The position numbers and the translations under genes were made by a program. A stretch of 64,000 nt of DNA from Methanospirillum hungatei JF-1 (GTDB lineage: Archaea > Halobacteriota > Methanomicrobia > Methanomicrobiales > Methanospirillaceae): contig NC_007796.1 in the NCBI RefSeq assembly GCF_000013445.1, positions 310,001-374,000 on the forward strand, read 5' to 3'. Under the pieces are notes generated by a model that made no database searches, was not told the DNA's origin, and was given only the letters and a program-made list of their open reading frames with translations. Shown in pieces: positions 56,497 to 64,000 of this stretch (position 1 is the first letter of the stretch; each line of letters opens with the position of its first letter).

Positions 56497-57822
56497 ATGA
56501 AACATTGGGTTCCATACAGCCTGGTAATGAGTATCGTCATTATCGGGGCACTCTTATTCTCCGGGTGCACCGAGCAGCCTGCTTCTGAATCTGCCGAATC
56601 GATTAAGATCGGAGTGGTTGCGTCAATGAGTGGTCCGGCGAGTACAACCGGAAAAGACATCTGGCAGTCTGCAGAACTGGCAGCTCAGGAGATCAATGCA
56701 CAAGGCGGGGTCTTTGTGAAAGATCTGAATAAAAAGATCCCGATTACTTTGGTCCAGGGTGATGATGAGTCAACCCGTGAGGGAGGCATAAAAGCCGTCT
56801 CCAAGCTAATCACCCAGGATAATGTTGATCTTCTGGTCGGGGGGTACTCAAGTGCGGTTGTGTCAGCCCACCAGTCCATCGTTGCCGACAATAAAGTCCC
56901 CTATATCATCTCCGGGGGTTCCAGCACCTCAGTATCCCATCGTGATGACATCGATACCAGTTATATGTTCTTCCACCGACCCAACACAGATGATTCAGCC
57001 AAAGCTAGCATCCTTTTCATAGATGAAATGGTACGGCCGGAGATTTATAAAAAATTCAATCTTCCCGATGACCGTCCGCTCCGGCTTGCACTTATCTTTC
57101 AGGATAGTCCTTTTGGAAAAGGACAACAGGGAGCGGTCAGAAATCTGACACAAGACTTAAACCTCCCAATTGAGATCGTGGCCGAAGAGACGTTCAAGAT
57201 GGGAGAGTCTGATTTCAGGACTGCTCTGACCTCGGTAAAAGCGAAAAAACCGGATATCATCTATGCGGTCACCTTCCTGAATGAACTGATCCCGCTCACC
57301 CAGCAGGCCAGGCGGGATGTCGGTCTTGATACACTCATCCTCTCAATTGAGAACAATGATGACCCTGATTACTATTCAGGCGTTGGAGCGTTAGGGGACT
57401 ACACGTTGATGGAGAGCAGGTTCTCACCATATGCCATCCCGAAAGGCAGTACTTCTGAAAGAACGAAAAAATTCCTTGAGGATTTCCAGACAAAGTATGG
57501 CGGGTTTGCCGGAATGATGGGTGCTGCAACGTATGAATCCGTATATATCGCTGCAAAAGCCATCGAAAATGCAGGAACGGTACAGAAAGATGCAGTCCGA
57601 AAGGCTCTTTCAGAGATTTCCATGGACCACATGATTGAAGTGATGAAAGATCAGGTGATCCGGTTCAGTCCTGATTATCAGGAGAGCAGTTTTGACCTGT
57701 ATGTTGAACAGATGAAGATGGATCCGGCTGTAGGAGAGATCAGACCACATATCGTATGGCCTGAATCAATCCGTGAGACCGGATTTGTGATCCCTGACTG
57801 GTATCAGCCGGGATCTCCCTGA
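56497..57822 (+). CDS. Branched-chain amino acid-type ABC transporter binding protein (lipoprotein)
   Basis: 441 residues with a lipoprotein signal ending in LLFSGC and the Peripla_BP_6 (LivJ) fold: IKIGVVASMSGPASTTGKDI, ELAAQEINAQGG, VDLLVGGYSSAVVSAHQSIV and PYIISGGSSTSVSHRDD. It should bind an amino acid or related small molecule; urea or amides are alternatives in this family. The permease genes follow 28 bp downstream. Confidence 0.9.
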   Translation: MKHWVPYSLVMSIVIIGALLFSGCTEQPASESAESIKIGVVASMSGPASTTGKDIWQSAELAAQEINAQGGVFVKDLNKKIPITLVQGDDESTREGGIKAVSKLITQDNVDLLVGGYSSAVVSAHQSIVADNKVPYIISGGSSTSVSHRDDIDTSYMFFHRPNTDDSAKASILFIDEMVRPEIYKKFNLPDDRPLRLALIFQDSPFGKGQQGAVRNLTQDLNLPIEIVAEETFKMGESDFRTALTSVKAKKPDIIYAVTFLNELIPLTQQARRDVGLDTLILSIENNDDPDYYSGVGALGDYTLMESRFSPYAIPKGSTSERTKKFLEDFQTKYGGFAGMMGAATYESVYIAAKAIENAGTVQKDAVRKALSEISMDHMIEVMKDQVIRFSPDYQESSFDLYVEQMKMDPAVGEIRPHIVWPESIRETGFVIPDWYQPGSP

Positions 57823-57850
57823 TCACATTTTTAGAAGAAGGATCGCAGGA

Positions 57851-58732
57851 ATGGACCTACATATTGACATAATCACCCAGGTTCTCTTCTGGGGATTATA
57901 CACCGGGTGTATTTACATCCTCCTGGCAACAGGGCTGAATCTTATCTTCGGAGTCATGAAGATTGTGAACTTTGCCCATGGGGAATTTCTTATGCTGGGA
58001 ACGTACATTACCTTCTTTCTCTTCGTTATGAGCGGGTTCAATCCCTATGTTCTTCTCTGTGCCTCAATTCCGCTTCTTGTGGTGATAGGAGTTATCGTAG
58101 AAAGGCTCTGTTTCAGACCTATTCTCGGGACTGGAAAACTGAATGAGATCTTCGTGAGTATCGGACTAATTTATATCATTCAGAACCTGGTTGCCAGGAT
58201 ATGGACTGATGAATGGAAGACTATACAGAGTCCGTTCAGAGATATCAGTGTTGATCTGGGAGTTATTCAGGTCCCGCTTGATTATCTTATTATCATGGCG
58301 GTTACGGCTATCCTGCTCATCAGCCTGTATATCTTTCTTCATCACACCTGGACCGGCCAGGCAATCAGGGCTACCAGTCAGGACAGGAAAGGTGCGATGC
58401 TGATGGGAATCAATGTCGAGCGGATGGATATGGTAACTTTTGGCATTGGTGCGGCCCTTGCAGGAGCAGCCGGGACACTCTGGGCAGTCAGCGGCCAGGT
58501 CTTTAATCCGTATATGGGGTCCATTCCGGCCATTAAGGCATTTGCAATCATTATTCTGGGAGGTCTTGGCAGTATTCCCGGTGCAATTGTCGGAGGTCTT
58601 GCTGTTGGTCTTGTTGAGAACGGGACTGCTTTTACCCTTGGTGGTGCATGGAAGGATGCTGTATCATTTATTCTCCTGATCATTGTGCTTATTATCCGTC
58701 CAACAGGTCTCTTTGGGGAGGATAGTGAATGA
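57851..58732 (+). CDS. livH: Branched-chain amino acid-type ABC permease, LivH
   Basis: 293 residues, about eight membrane helices, with LNLIFGVMKIVNFAHGEFLM at the N-terminal third and the conserved cytoplasmic segment AIRATSQDRKGAMLMGINVE, plus AIIILGGLGSIPGAIVGGLA. These are LivH family hallmarks. The stop overlaps the LivM start by four bases. Confidence 0.93.
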   Translation: MDLHIDIITQVLFWGLYTGCIYILLATGLNLIFGVMKIVNFAHGEFLMLGTYITFFLFVMSGFNPYVLLCASIPLLVVIGVIVERLCFRPILGTGKLNEIFVSIGLIYIIQNLVARIWTDEWKTIQSPFRDISVDLGVIQVPLDYLIIMAVTAILLISLYIFLHHTWTGQAIRATSQDRKGAMLMGINVERMDMVTFGIGAALAGAAGTLWAVSGQVFNPYMGSIPAIKAFAIIILGGLGSIPGAIVGGLAVGLVENGTAFTLGGAWKDAVSFILLIIVLIIRPTGLFGEDSE

Positions 58733-59706
58733 TCCCTCAGTTTCTCCAGGAGAGAAGATATCAGTTCGCGGTGCTGGCATTCATCGTGGCTATTCTTCTT
58801 CCGGTCATTGTGGGATCAAACCAGTACTACCGGACAGTCCTTATCCTGATGCTGATTTTTATCATCTATGCGTCGGCCTGGAATTTTCTTACTTTCTCAG
58901 GCCAGGGCTCGCTCGGTCATGCTGCCTTTTTTGGGCTGGGCGGATATTTTTCATCTCTCATCGCTATTAACTCCGGTATCCCGCTGATTATCGCAGTTTT
59001 TGCAGGAGCATGTGTCACAGCCGGAATTGGTGTTCTTATCGGAATGACCTGTGTAAGACTCCGGGAATGGTTCCTTGCCATGGTGACATTCGGGTTTGCG
59101 GTCATCATCCAGACCCTTATTGTGATAAGTCAGCTGAGCCCCATCACCGGCGGATGGGATGGGTTTGCAGTTCCAAAGCTTATCCCTTCATCAATTCCGG
59201 GGTCACCAAACCTTGAGTACTATGGTATCCTTGCAATCGCTGTCGGCTCCATTCTGGTCTTTCATCTGCTGCTCAAATCAAAGATTGGACTTGCACTTGC
59301 AGCAATCCGTGAGAATGAGATGGAAGCGAAGGCATCAGGGATAAACCCGGTCCCGTTCAAGCTCTTTGCGTTTGGGATAAGTTCTTTTATCACGGCAATA
59401 GCAGGGGCCCTTGAGGTATGTCATTTCGGATACATCTCTCCTGAGATATTCGGGACTGATATCTCTTTCTGGCCGATTATCTATTCAATAACCGGCGGGC
59501 TTGGAACACTTGCAGGGCCGATCATCGGAACTATTGTTATCAGTCTTCTCTGGGAAGGACTAAATGCTCTCGGCTTTACGTATGAGCGGTTTATTGTGAT
59601 TGGGATTCTGCTCATCCTGACGATCATATTCCTGCCAAAGGGTCTGGTCAGTCTTCCGGAACGATTACAATATTTAAAAAGGATAAAAACGGGAGATGAA
59701 AAGTGA
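58729..59706 (+). CDS. livM: Branched-chain amino acid-type ABC permease, LivM
   Basis: 325 residues with the LivM marks NFLTFSGQGSLGHAAFFGLG, LALAAIRENEMEAKASGINP and YSITGGLGTLAGPIIGTIVI. About nine membrane helices. Forms the channel with LivH. It converges with the ATPase genes, whose end is nine bases away. Confidence 0.93.
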   Translation: MIPQFLQERRYQFAVLAFIVAILLPVIVGSNQYYRTVLILMLIFIIYASAWNFLTFSGQGSLGHAAFFGLGGYFSSLIAINSGIPLIIAVFAGACVTAGIGVLIGMTCVRLREWFLAMVTFGFAVIIQTLIVISQLSPITGGWDGFAVPKLIPSSIPGSPNLEYYGILAIAVGSILVFHLLLKSKIGLALAAIRENEMEAKASGINPVPFKLFAFGISSFITAIAGALEVCHFGYISPEIFGTDISFWPIIYSITGGLGTLAGPIIGTIVISLLWEGLNALGFTYERFIVIGILLILTIIFLPKGLVSLPERLQYLKRIKTGDEK

Positions 59707-59715
59707 TCACATTGA

Positions 59716-60408
59716 TCACATGCCAAGATATGCTTCTTTTACATGGGGATCATGTAACATCTTGTCTGCAGGTCCGGAGAGGACAATTCTTCCATTTTCA
59801 ATGATATAGGCACGGTGTGATATCTCAAGGGCCCGTTTCACATTCTGCTCCACAAGTAGGATGGTAAGCCCTTCTTTATTGAGTGCATTGATGGTATCAA
59901 GGACAGTATGAACATATTTCGGAGATAATCCAAGTGAAGGTTCGTCAAGGATGATCATCTCCGGACCAGACATCAGGCATCGCCCGATTGCAAGCATCTG
60001 CTGCTCACCACCGCTGAGTGTTCCGGCATACTGGTCCTGTCTCTCCTGTAGGATTGGAAAGAGGGAATAGATGTACTCAATATCAAAGTCCTTATGATTC
60101 ATATAGGATCCCAGCATCAGGTTCTCCCTTACGGTCATCTTTCCGAATAATTTCCTCGTTTCCGGGACCAGGTTCAGATGGTGATGGACAATCTCATACG
60201 TTGGAAGTCCGGTGATAGGCGTATCGGCAAAGGTAATTGTTCCACTGGATGCAGGAACAAATCCCATGACTGAAGAGACCAGAGTTGTCTTCCCTGATCC
60301 ATTCGAACCGATAAGGGTGACTATCTCCCCTTTTTTGACCTCCAGGCTGACATCCCAGAGAACCTGCAGATGGGAGTAGGAGACGGTGAGGTTTTGTATG
60401 TTCAGCAC
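59716..60408 (-). CDS. livF: Branched-chain amino acid-type ABC ATPase, LivF
   Basis: 230 residues: Walker A IGSNGSGKTTLVSSVMG, signature LSGGEQQMLAIGRCLMSGP, Walker B MIILDEPSLGLSP and the LivF-type region NLVPETRKLFGKMTVRENL. Starts at a GTG directly after the LivG stop, with AGGAG upstream. Encoded on the opposite strand from LivJHM, which is uncommon for this importer. Confidence 0.93.
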   Translation of the reverse strand: MLNIQNLTVSYSHLQVLWDVSLEVKKGEIVTLIGSNGSGKTTLVSSVMGFVPASSGTITFADTPITGLPTYEIVHHHLNLVPETRKLFGKMTVRENLMLGSYMNHKDFDIEYIYSLFPILQERQDQYAGTLSGGEQQMLAIGRCLMSGPEMIILDEPSLGLSPKYVHTVLDTINALNKEGLTILLVEQNVKRALEISHRAYIIENGRIVLSGPADKMLHDPHVKEAYLGM

Positions 60409-61146
60409 TTAGTGCTCCTGGAAGTGGTATTGTTCTCCGAGGTATGACTCGATGACTCGCTCATCTGCAGCGACTTCTCTTGGAGTCCCTTCAGCAATCT
60501 TTTCACCCTGATCCAGAACAACAACACGGTCTGATACTTCCATGATGATCTTCATCACATGCTCGATCATGAGAATGGTCAATCCCTCATCTCGAAGGGA
60601 CCGGATCAATTTGATGGCCTCTTTCCCTTCGCTTGGAGTTAGGCCGGTCATAATCTCATCAAGAAGGAGCATTTTTGGTTTTGATGCCAGGGCACGGGCC
60701 AGTTGTGTCTTGCGAAGGTCGATGGTATTGAGGGTACCAAGCGGGCAGTCCAGTTTTTCATCCGGAAATCCAACACGCTGCAGACATTCAATTGCTTCCA
60801 CCTGGGCCTGCTTCATACCGGGTTTATGCCCGTTTCCATAGAGAGCACTGATCAGTACTCCTTCCTTTGCGGAAAGACCTGGAAAAGAACGCGGGTGCTG
60901 AAATGTTTTTGCAATACCTCTCTTACATATGGCATCCAGAGTGAGCCGGGTGATATTCTCCTCTTCGAAATAAATTCCTCCGGCATCCGGTCGGCAGACT
61001 CCGGATATCATATTCAGGAGTGTGGTTTTTCCAGCCCCGTTCGGCCCGACCAGCCCAAGGATCTCTCCCTCCCTGAGTGTCATGTCCACATTGCGGACCG
61101 CCTGTAGTCCGCCAAAAGATTTGGAGACACACTTCACATTGAGCAT
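60409..61146 (-). CDS. livG: Branched-chain amino acid-type ABC ATPase, LivG
   Basis: About 245 residues with Walker A GPNGAGKTTLLNMISG, the LivG mark GIAKTFQHPRSFPGLSAKEG, the substituted signature region NTIDLRKTQLARALASKP (no LSGGQ, here NTIDLRK), Walker B MLLLDEIMTGLTP and the C-terminal GEKIAEGTPREVAAD. Start taken at the ATG at 61146; a GTG at 61155 would add three residues. First gene of the livGF transcript on the - strand. Confidence 0.92.
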   Translation of the reverse strand: MLNVKCVSKSFGGLQAVRNVDMTLREGEILGLVGPNGAGKTTLLNMISGVCRPDAGGIYFEEENITRLTLDAICKRGIAKTFQHPRSFPGLSAKEGVLISALYGNGHKPGMKQAQVEAIECLQRVGFPDEKLDCPLGTLNTIDLRKTQLARALASKPKMLLLDEIMTGLTPSEGKEAIKLIRSLRDEGLTILMIEHVMKIIMEVSDRVVVLDQGEKIAEGTPREVAADERVIESYLGEQYHFQEH

Positions 61147-61277
61147 ATCGATCACCGTGCGATGCTATGTCATGATATATGTTAGCATGTATCATAAATC
61201 TATCATTCAGTAGGAGGATCCAGGTGAAGTGCAAAAAAGTATCAAAAAATAGATGCCGGAAAAATGTAAAGGGGTAT

Positions 61278-63383
61278 TCAGGTGGTAAATCTACCCATAG
61301 ATTGGGAAATGCGGTCTATTGATGCAGTTGCATCGGTGATGACTCTGGTTATCTGATCAAGGGCTGCTGAAGCCTCTTCAGTTGCTGCTGATGAATCAAC
61401 CGCTTCTTTTGCCGCCTGTTCTATGAGATTTCCAAGTTCATGAACGCTGGCGCTTATCTGCTCAACCGATGCTGCCTGTTCTTCACTGGCACCGGCAACC
61501 TCTCCGACTCTGATCGAGACATTCGCAATCGCCTCTGCAATCTTGTTAAAGACGGTCAGGGTCTCCCGTACAGCGGTATTTCCTTCATCAACATCTTTCA
61601 GTGAGTTTTTCATGGATTCGGTAACGGCACGTGATTTTTTCTGCAGGTCGGTAATGAGGTTTGCAATCTTTTCTGCAGACTGTTGTGACTCTAGTGCCAG
61701 GGATTTTACTTCATCAGCAACAACGGCAAATCCAAGTCCTGCATCCCCTGCACGAGCTGCCTCAATCGCTGCATTGAGGGCAAGGAGGTTGGTCTGGTCA
61801 GCAATTGAGCTGATAACGTTGACAATGGTTCCAATATCCTCCATCTGCTTTCCGATCTCACCGATGACATGATCAGTCTCATTAAAGGAGCTTGATATCT
61901 TCTGCATTCCGGCATCTGTCCTTCCGACAAGTTCCGCTCCCTGTCTTGAGAGGTCATCAGTCTCCTGGGTGAGATTGGCCACTTCATTTGCCTGGGTTGC
62001 AACTGCAGATACGGTGGTTGACAGATCATTCATGGCCTGAAGAACCTGATTAACGCCTGCTCCGCTCTTTTCTGACAGATCGCTGACAACGCCTGCGTTA
62101 TGGGCAAGGTTTTGTGCACCGGCGGTCACTTCCTCGACACTTGCACTGGTCTCTTCCATCCCGGCAAGGAGTGAATCCACTTCCTTCTTTACCTGCCCGA
62201 TTGCCCTGCCAGTTTCAATACCGATCTTATTCAGAGAGTCTTTGAATGGTATGAAATCTCCTTTTACTGAAACCTTATCACTAAAACTAGCAGTGAAGTC
62301 TCCGAACGCATATGCACCGGCAAGATTCATGGCTTCATTGACCGGGCCGATGATGTTTTCAAGGGTGTTGTTGATTCCGGCGATGATCTCACGATATCCT
62401 CCTTTAAATTTGTCTGCATCACCGCGAATGCTTAAGTTCCCTTCTTCTGCAGCATGTGCCAGGGTTTTTGTCTCTTCAATCAGATCACTGAGCGTTTCTG
62501 CGGTCTCCTTGAGAGCAGGACCAATCTCATCACGATCATCCATGATCGGAACAGAGGTTACTTTTTCTCCTGCGGCAATCTTTTTCATAATCCCGATAAC
62601 CTCATGCTGCAGGTTGTTTGCAAAAGTATCCATTGTTGAAGCAAGGATTCCTATCTCGTCCTTCCGGTCCATGGTGAGCCGCATACCTAGGTGCCCGTGT
62701 CCCATCTCATCGATCATCTCCACGGTTTTACTTAGGGGCCCGGTGATACTCCGGGTCAGGGCTATGGCAAAACCAAGACCGATGATTGCGCCGATGATGG
62801 TGACGATAATCATCGTCGTTTTCGCTGCATTTGCGTTATTATCATTATCTTTCTTAATCTGTTCAGCTACTTTCAGGTTAGTTTCCATCAGGGTTTTCAA
62901 TGCCTCATTACATTGAGTTCGGTAATTTGCCAGAGGGGTTCCTGCGGCCAGAGAACTAATCGCTTCAGGTATTTTATTCTCTTTTATGAGAGCAATAGTT
63001 TTCTCAGACTCAACTTTGTATCCCTGGAAAGCAGTTTTAAAACTTTCAAAAACTTTTCTCTCTTCTTCATTCAAATTTAATTTGTCAATAATTGCTATTT
63101 GGTCATTCACTGACGCAAGTACACTTGCTGCAGAATCAAGGTTGACGGTACGTTCTTCCGGGATCAGCATACCCTTGTACACATCACCTCTGAATTGGGT
63201 GAATGCACCATTAATGACACCAATCTGCTGAATCGGAATTAACCGGTCGTTATACATCTCTTCACTCTTCGCTGCAAGATCACTGATAAAAATAAAACCG
63301 GTCCCTGCAATGATGAGCATTATGATAATAGTAAGGATAAATCCGCCAATCAACTTCTTTCCAATCTTCACATTTTCCAGCAT
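61278..63383 (-). CDS. Methyl-accepting chemotaxis protein
   Basis: About 701 residues. An N-terminal membrane helix ([20 protein letters not shown]), a four-helix-bundle sensor outside (about 38-190, [20 protein letters not shown]), a second membrane helix, HAMP segment(s), and the signalling hairpin with [20 protein letters not shown] and [20 protein letters not shown]. It would report small ligands or redox state to CheA for archaellum control. The ATG at 63383 has GAGGTGATC at the proper distance; an upstream open stretch to 63455 lacks support. Confidence 0.93.
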   Translation of the reverse strand: MLENVKIGKKLIGGFILTIIIMLIIAGTGFIFISDLAAKSEEMYNDRLIPIQQIGVINGAFTQFRGDVYKGMLIPEERTVNLDSAASVLASVNDQIAIIDKLNLNEEERKVFESFKTAFQGYKVESEKTIALIKENKIPEAISSLAAGTPLANYRTQCNEALKTLMETNLKVAEQIKKDNDNNANAAKTTMIIVTIIGAIIGLGFAIALTRSITGPLSKTVEMIDEMGHGHLGMRLTMDRKDEIGILASTMDTFANNLQHEVIGIMKKIAAGEKVTSVPIMDDRDEIGPALKETAETLSDLIEETKTLAHAAEEGNLSIRGDADKFKGGYREIIAGINNTLENIIGPVNEAMNLAGAYAFGDFTASFSDKVSVKGDFIPFKDSLNKIGIETGRAIGQVKKEVDSLLAGMEETSASVEEVTAGAQNLAHNAGVVSDLSEKSGAGVNQVLQAMNDLSTTVSAVATQANEVANLTQETDDLSRQGAELVGRTDAGMQKISSSFNETDHVIGEIGKQMEDIGTIVNVISSIADQTNLLALNAAIEAARAGDAGLGFAVVADEVKSLALESQQSAEKIANLITDLQKKSRAVTESMKNSLKDVDEGNTAVRETLTVFNKIAEAIANVSIRVGEVAGASEEQAASVEQISASVHELGNLIEQAAKEAVDSSAATEEASAALDQITRVITDATASIDRISQSMGRFTT

Positions 63384-63514
63384 TTCGATCACCTCATGAT
63401 GTTCACTGTGCAACACTAATTTAAATAACCTATGGTAGCCAAAGCCCCTTTCCAAATTTTTAAATTACCGTCTCATCGGGAAATGCTTTAATTCCAGAGC
63501 GATAGAATTGTGGT

Positions 63515-64000
63515 ATGGTCCGGGATACAGCATCTCATTGCAGGACAGGAATATCTTGGCATTCTCTTTCTGAATATGAGATCTATGAAAAACTTGCAAC
63601 CGGAGAAAAGGGCCTCTCGAGTCAGGAAGCTGCAACCAGAATTCTGGAATTTGGGAAGAATGAGCTTCCTGAATCGAAAAGGGCATCTGTATTCACCATA
63701 TTTCTCAGCCAATTCAAGAGCCCCCTCATCTACGTTCTGATAGCTGCTGCCCTGTTGTCATGGTTTCTTGACCACCTGACCGATACGGCGTTTATCACCG
63801 TTGTCATCCTTGTGAATGCAGTAATTGGAACGATTCAGGAATGGAAAGCTGAACAGAGTGCAAAAGCTCTCCAACAACTCTTTCGAATCACTGCAGTCGT
63901 CACTCGGGACGGGCATGAGATTCGGATTCCTGCAGAGGAACTGGTACCTGGAGATCTGGTCTATCTTGAAGCAGGTACACGGGTCCCGGCAGATCTCAGG
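63515..64000 (+). CDS. P-type cation-transporting ATPase (5' part)
   Basis: The first 162 residues of a P-type ATPase cut by the window end. HSLSEYEIYEKLATGEKGLS is the N-terminal cation-ATPase domain, followed by RILEFGKNELPESKRASVF, two membrane helices (PLIYVLIAAALLSWFL and AFITVVILVNAVIGTIQEW) and the start of the actuator domain (VPGDLVYLEAGTRVPADL). This matches the Ca2+/Na+/H+ (P2/P3) type rather than the heavy-metal type. The phosphorylation motif lies beyond the window. An overlapping open frame from 63510 is a shadow. Confidence 0.9.
   Translation, partial: MVRDTASHCRTGISWHSLSEYEIYEKLATGEKGLSSQEAATRILEFGKNELPESKRASVFTIFLSQFKSPLIYVLIAAALLSWFLDHLTDTAFITVVILVNAVIGTIQEWKAEQSAKALQQLFRITAVVTRDGHEIRIPAEELVPGDLVYLEAGTRVPADLR

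Noticed and set aside
1-64000. CRISPR array, rRNA or complete insertion sequence
   Set aside because: No regularly spaced repeats, no rRNA-like conserved stretches and no transposase gene were seen.

Overview
The window looks like a chromosome segment of a methanogenic archaeon, most likely of the order Methanomicrobiales and close to Methanospirillum. This rests on moderate GC, repeated archaeal type IV pilins with the AVSPV(I/V)G hydrophobic start, archaeal CobN and fused ChlI-ChlD chelatase genes, a nitrogenase-like reductase and typical archaeal signalling genes. The genus is an inference, because no rRNA or mcr gene is present. I saw no tRNA, rRNA or CRISPR array.

Bases 1-25,760 form a metal and metallotetrapyrrole region. 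On the + strand a BtuF/FepB-like binding protein (cut by the window edge), a BtuC/FecC-like permease and a BtuD/FecE-like ATPase lead into a 728-residue NifH-NifD-like fusion protein and a separate NifK/N-like partner. A first CobN-type chelatase converges on this operon and overlaps its end by 18 bp. After an unknown small gene, a corrinoid adenosyltransferase and a methyltransferase comes a seven-gene minus-strand operon: a second CobN, a fused ChlI-ChlD, a second permease/ATPase pair, an ABC-2 type transporter and a second binding protein. A ZnuABC/TroABC-type metal importer follows. Together they suggest uptake, metal insertion or removal, reduction and perhaps export of a corrinoid-like or other tetrapyrrole. 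The nitrogenase-like pair is the most novel part.

Bases 25,800-29,600 carry four tandem pilin genes that read as an A-B-A-B duplication, then a divergent lipoprotein gene. Bases 29,600-38,100 are a degraded accessory region: a RelB-like antitoxin with a frameshifted RelE-like toxin, a decayed copy of the lipoprotein gene, an AAA-ATPase/PD-(D/E)XK gene with an in-frame amber codon, an intact AAA ATPase/nuclease-fold gene with a SWIM zinc-finger partner, a hydrolase remnant, a TPR gene with two in-frame amber codons and a 103-bp inverted-repeat element resembling fused ends of an IS21-type element.

Bases 38,188-45,547 hold a type IV pilus-like system: two pilins on +, and on - a 1005-residue secretion ATPase with what appear to be three N-terminal domain copies, a TadC/FlaJ-like membrane protein and two pilin-like proteins.

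Bases 45,800-56,200 are signalling and envelope genes: a CheY-like receiver, a winged-helix/FHA protein beside a membrane Ser/Thr kinase, a secreted repeat protein with a CARDB-like surface protein and a MacB-type ABC transporter, an acetyltransferase, and a histidine kinase split by an in-frame stop. Bases 56,497-61,146 encode a complete Liv-type importer (LivJ, H, M on +; G, F convergent on -). The window ends with a chemoreceptor and the start of a P-type cation ATPase.
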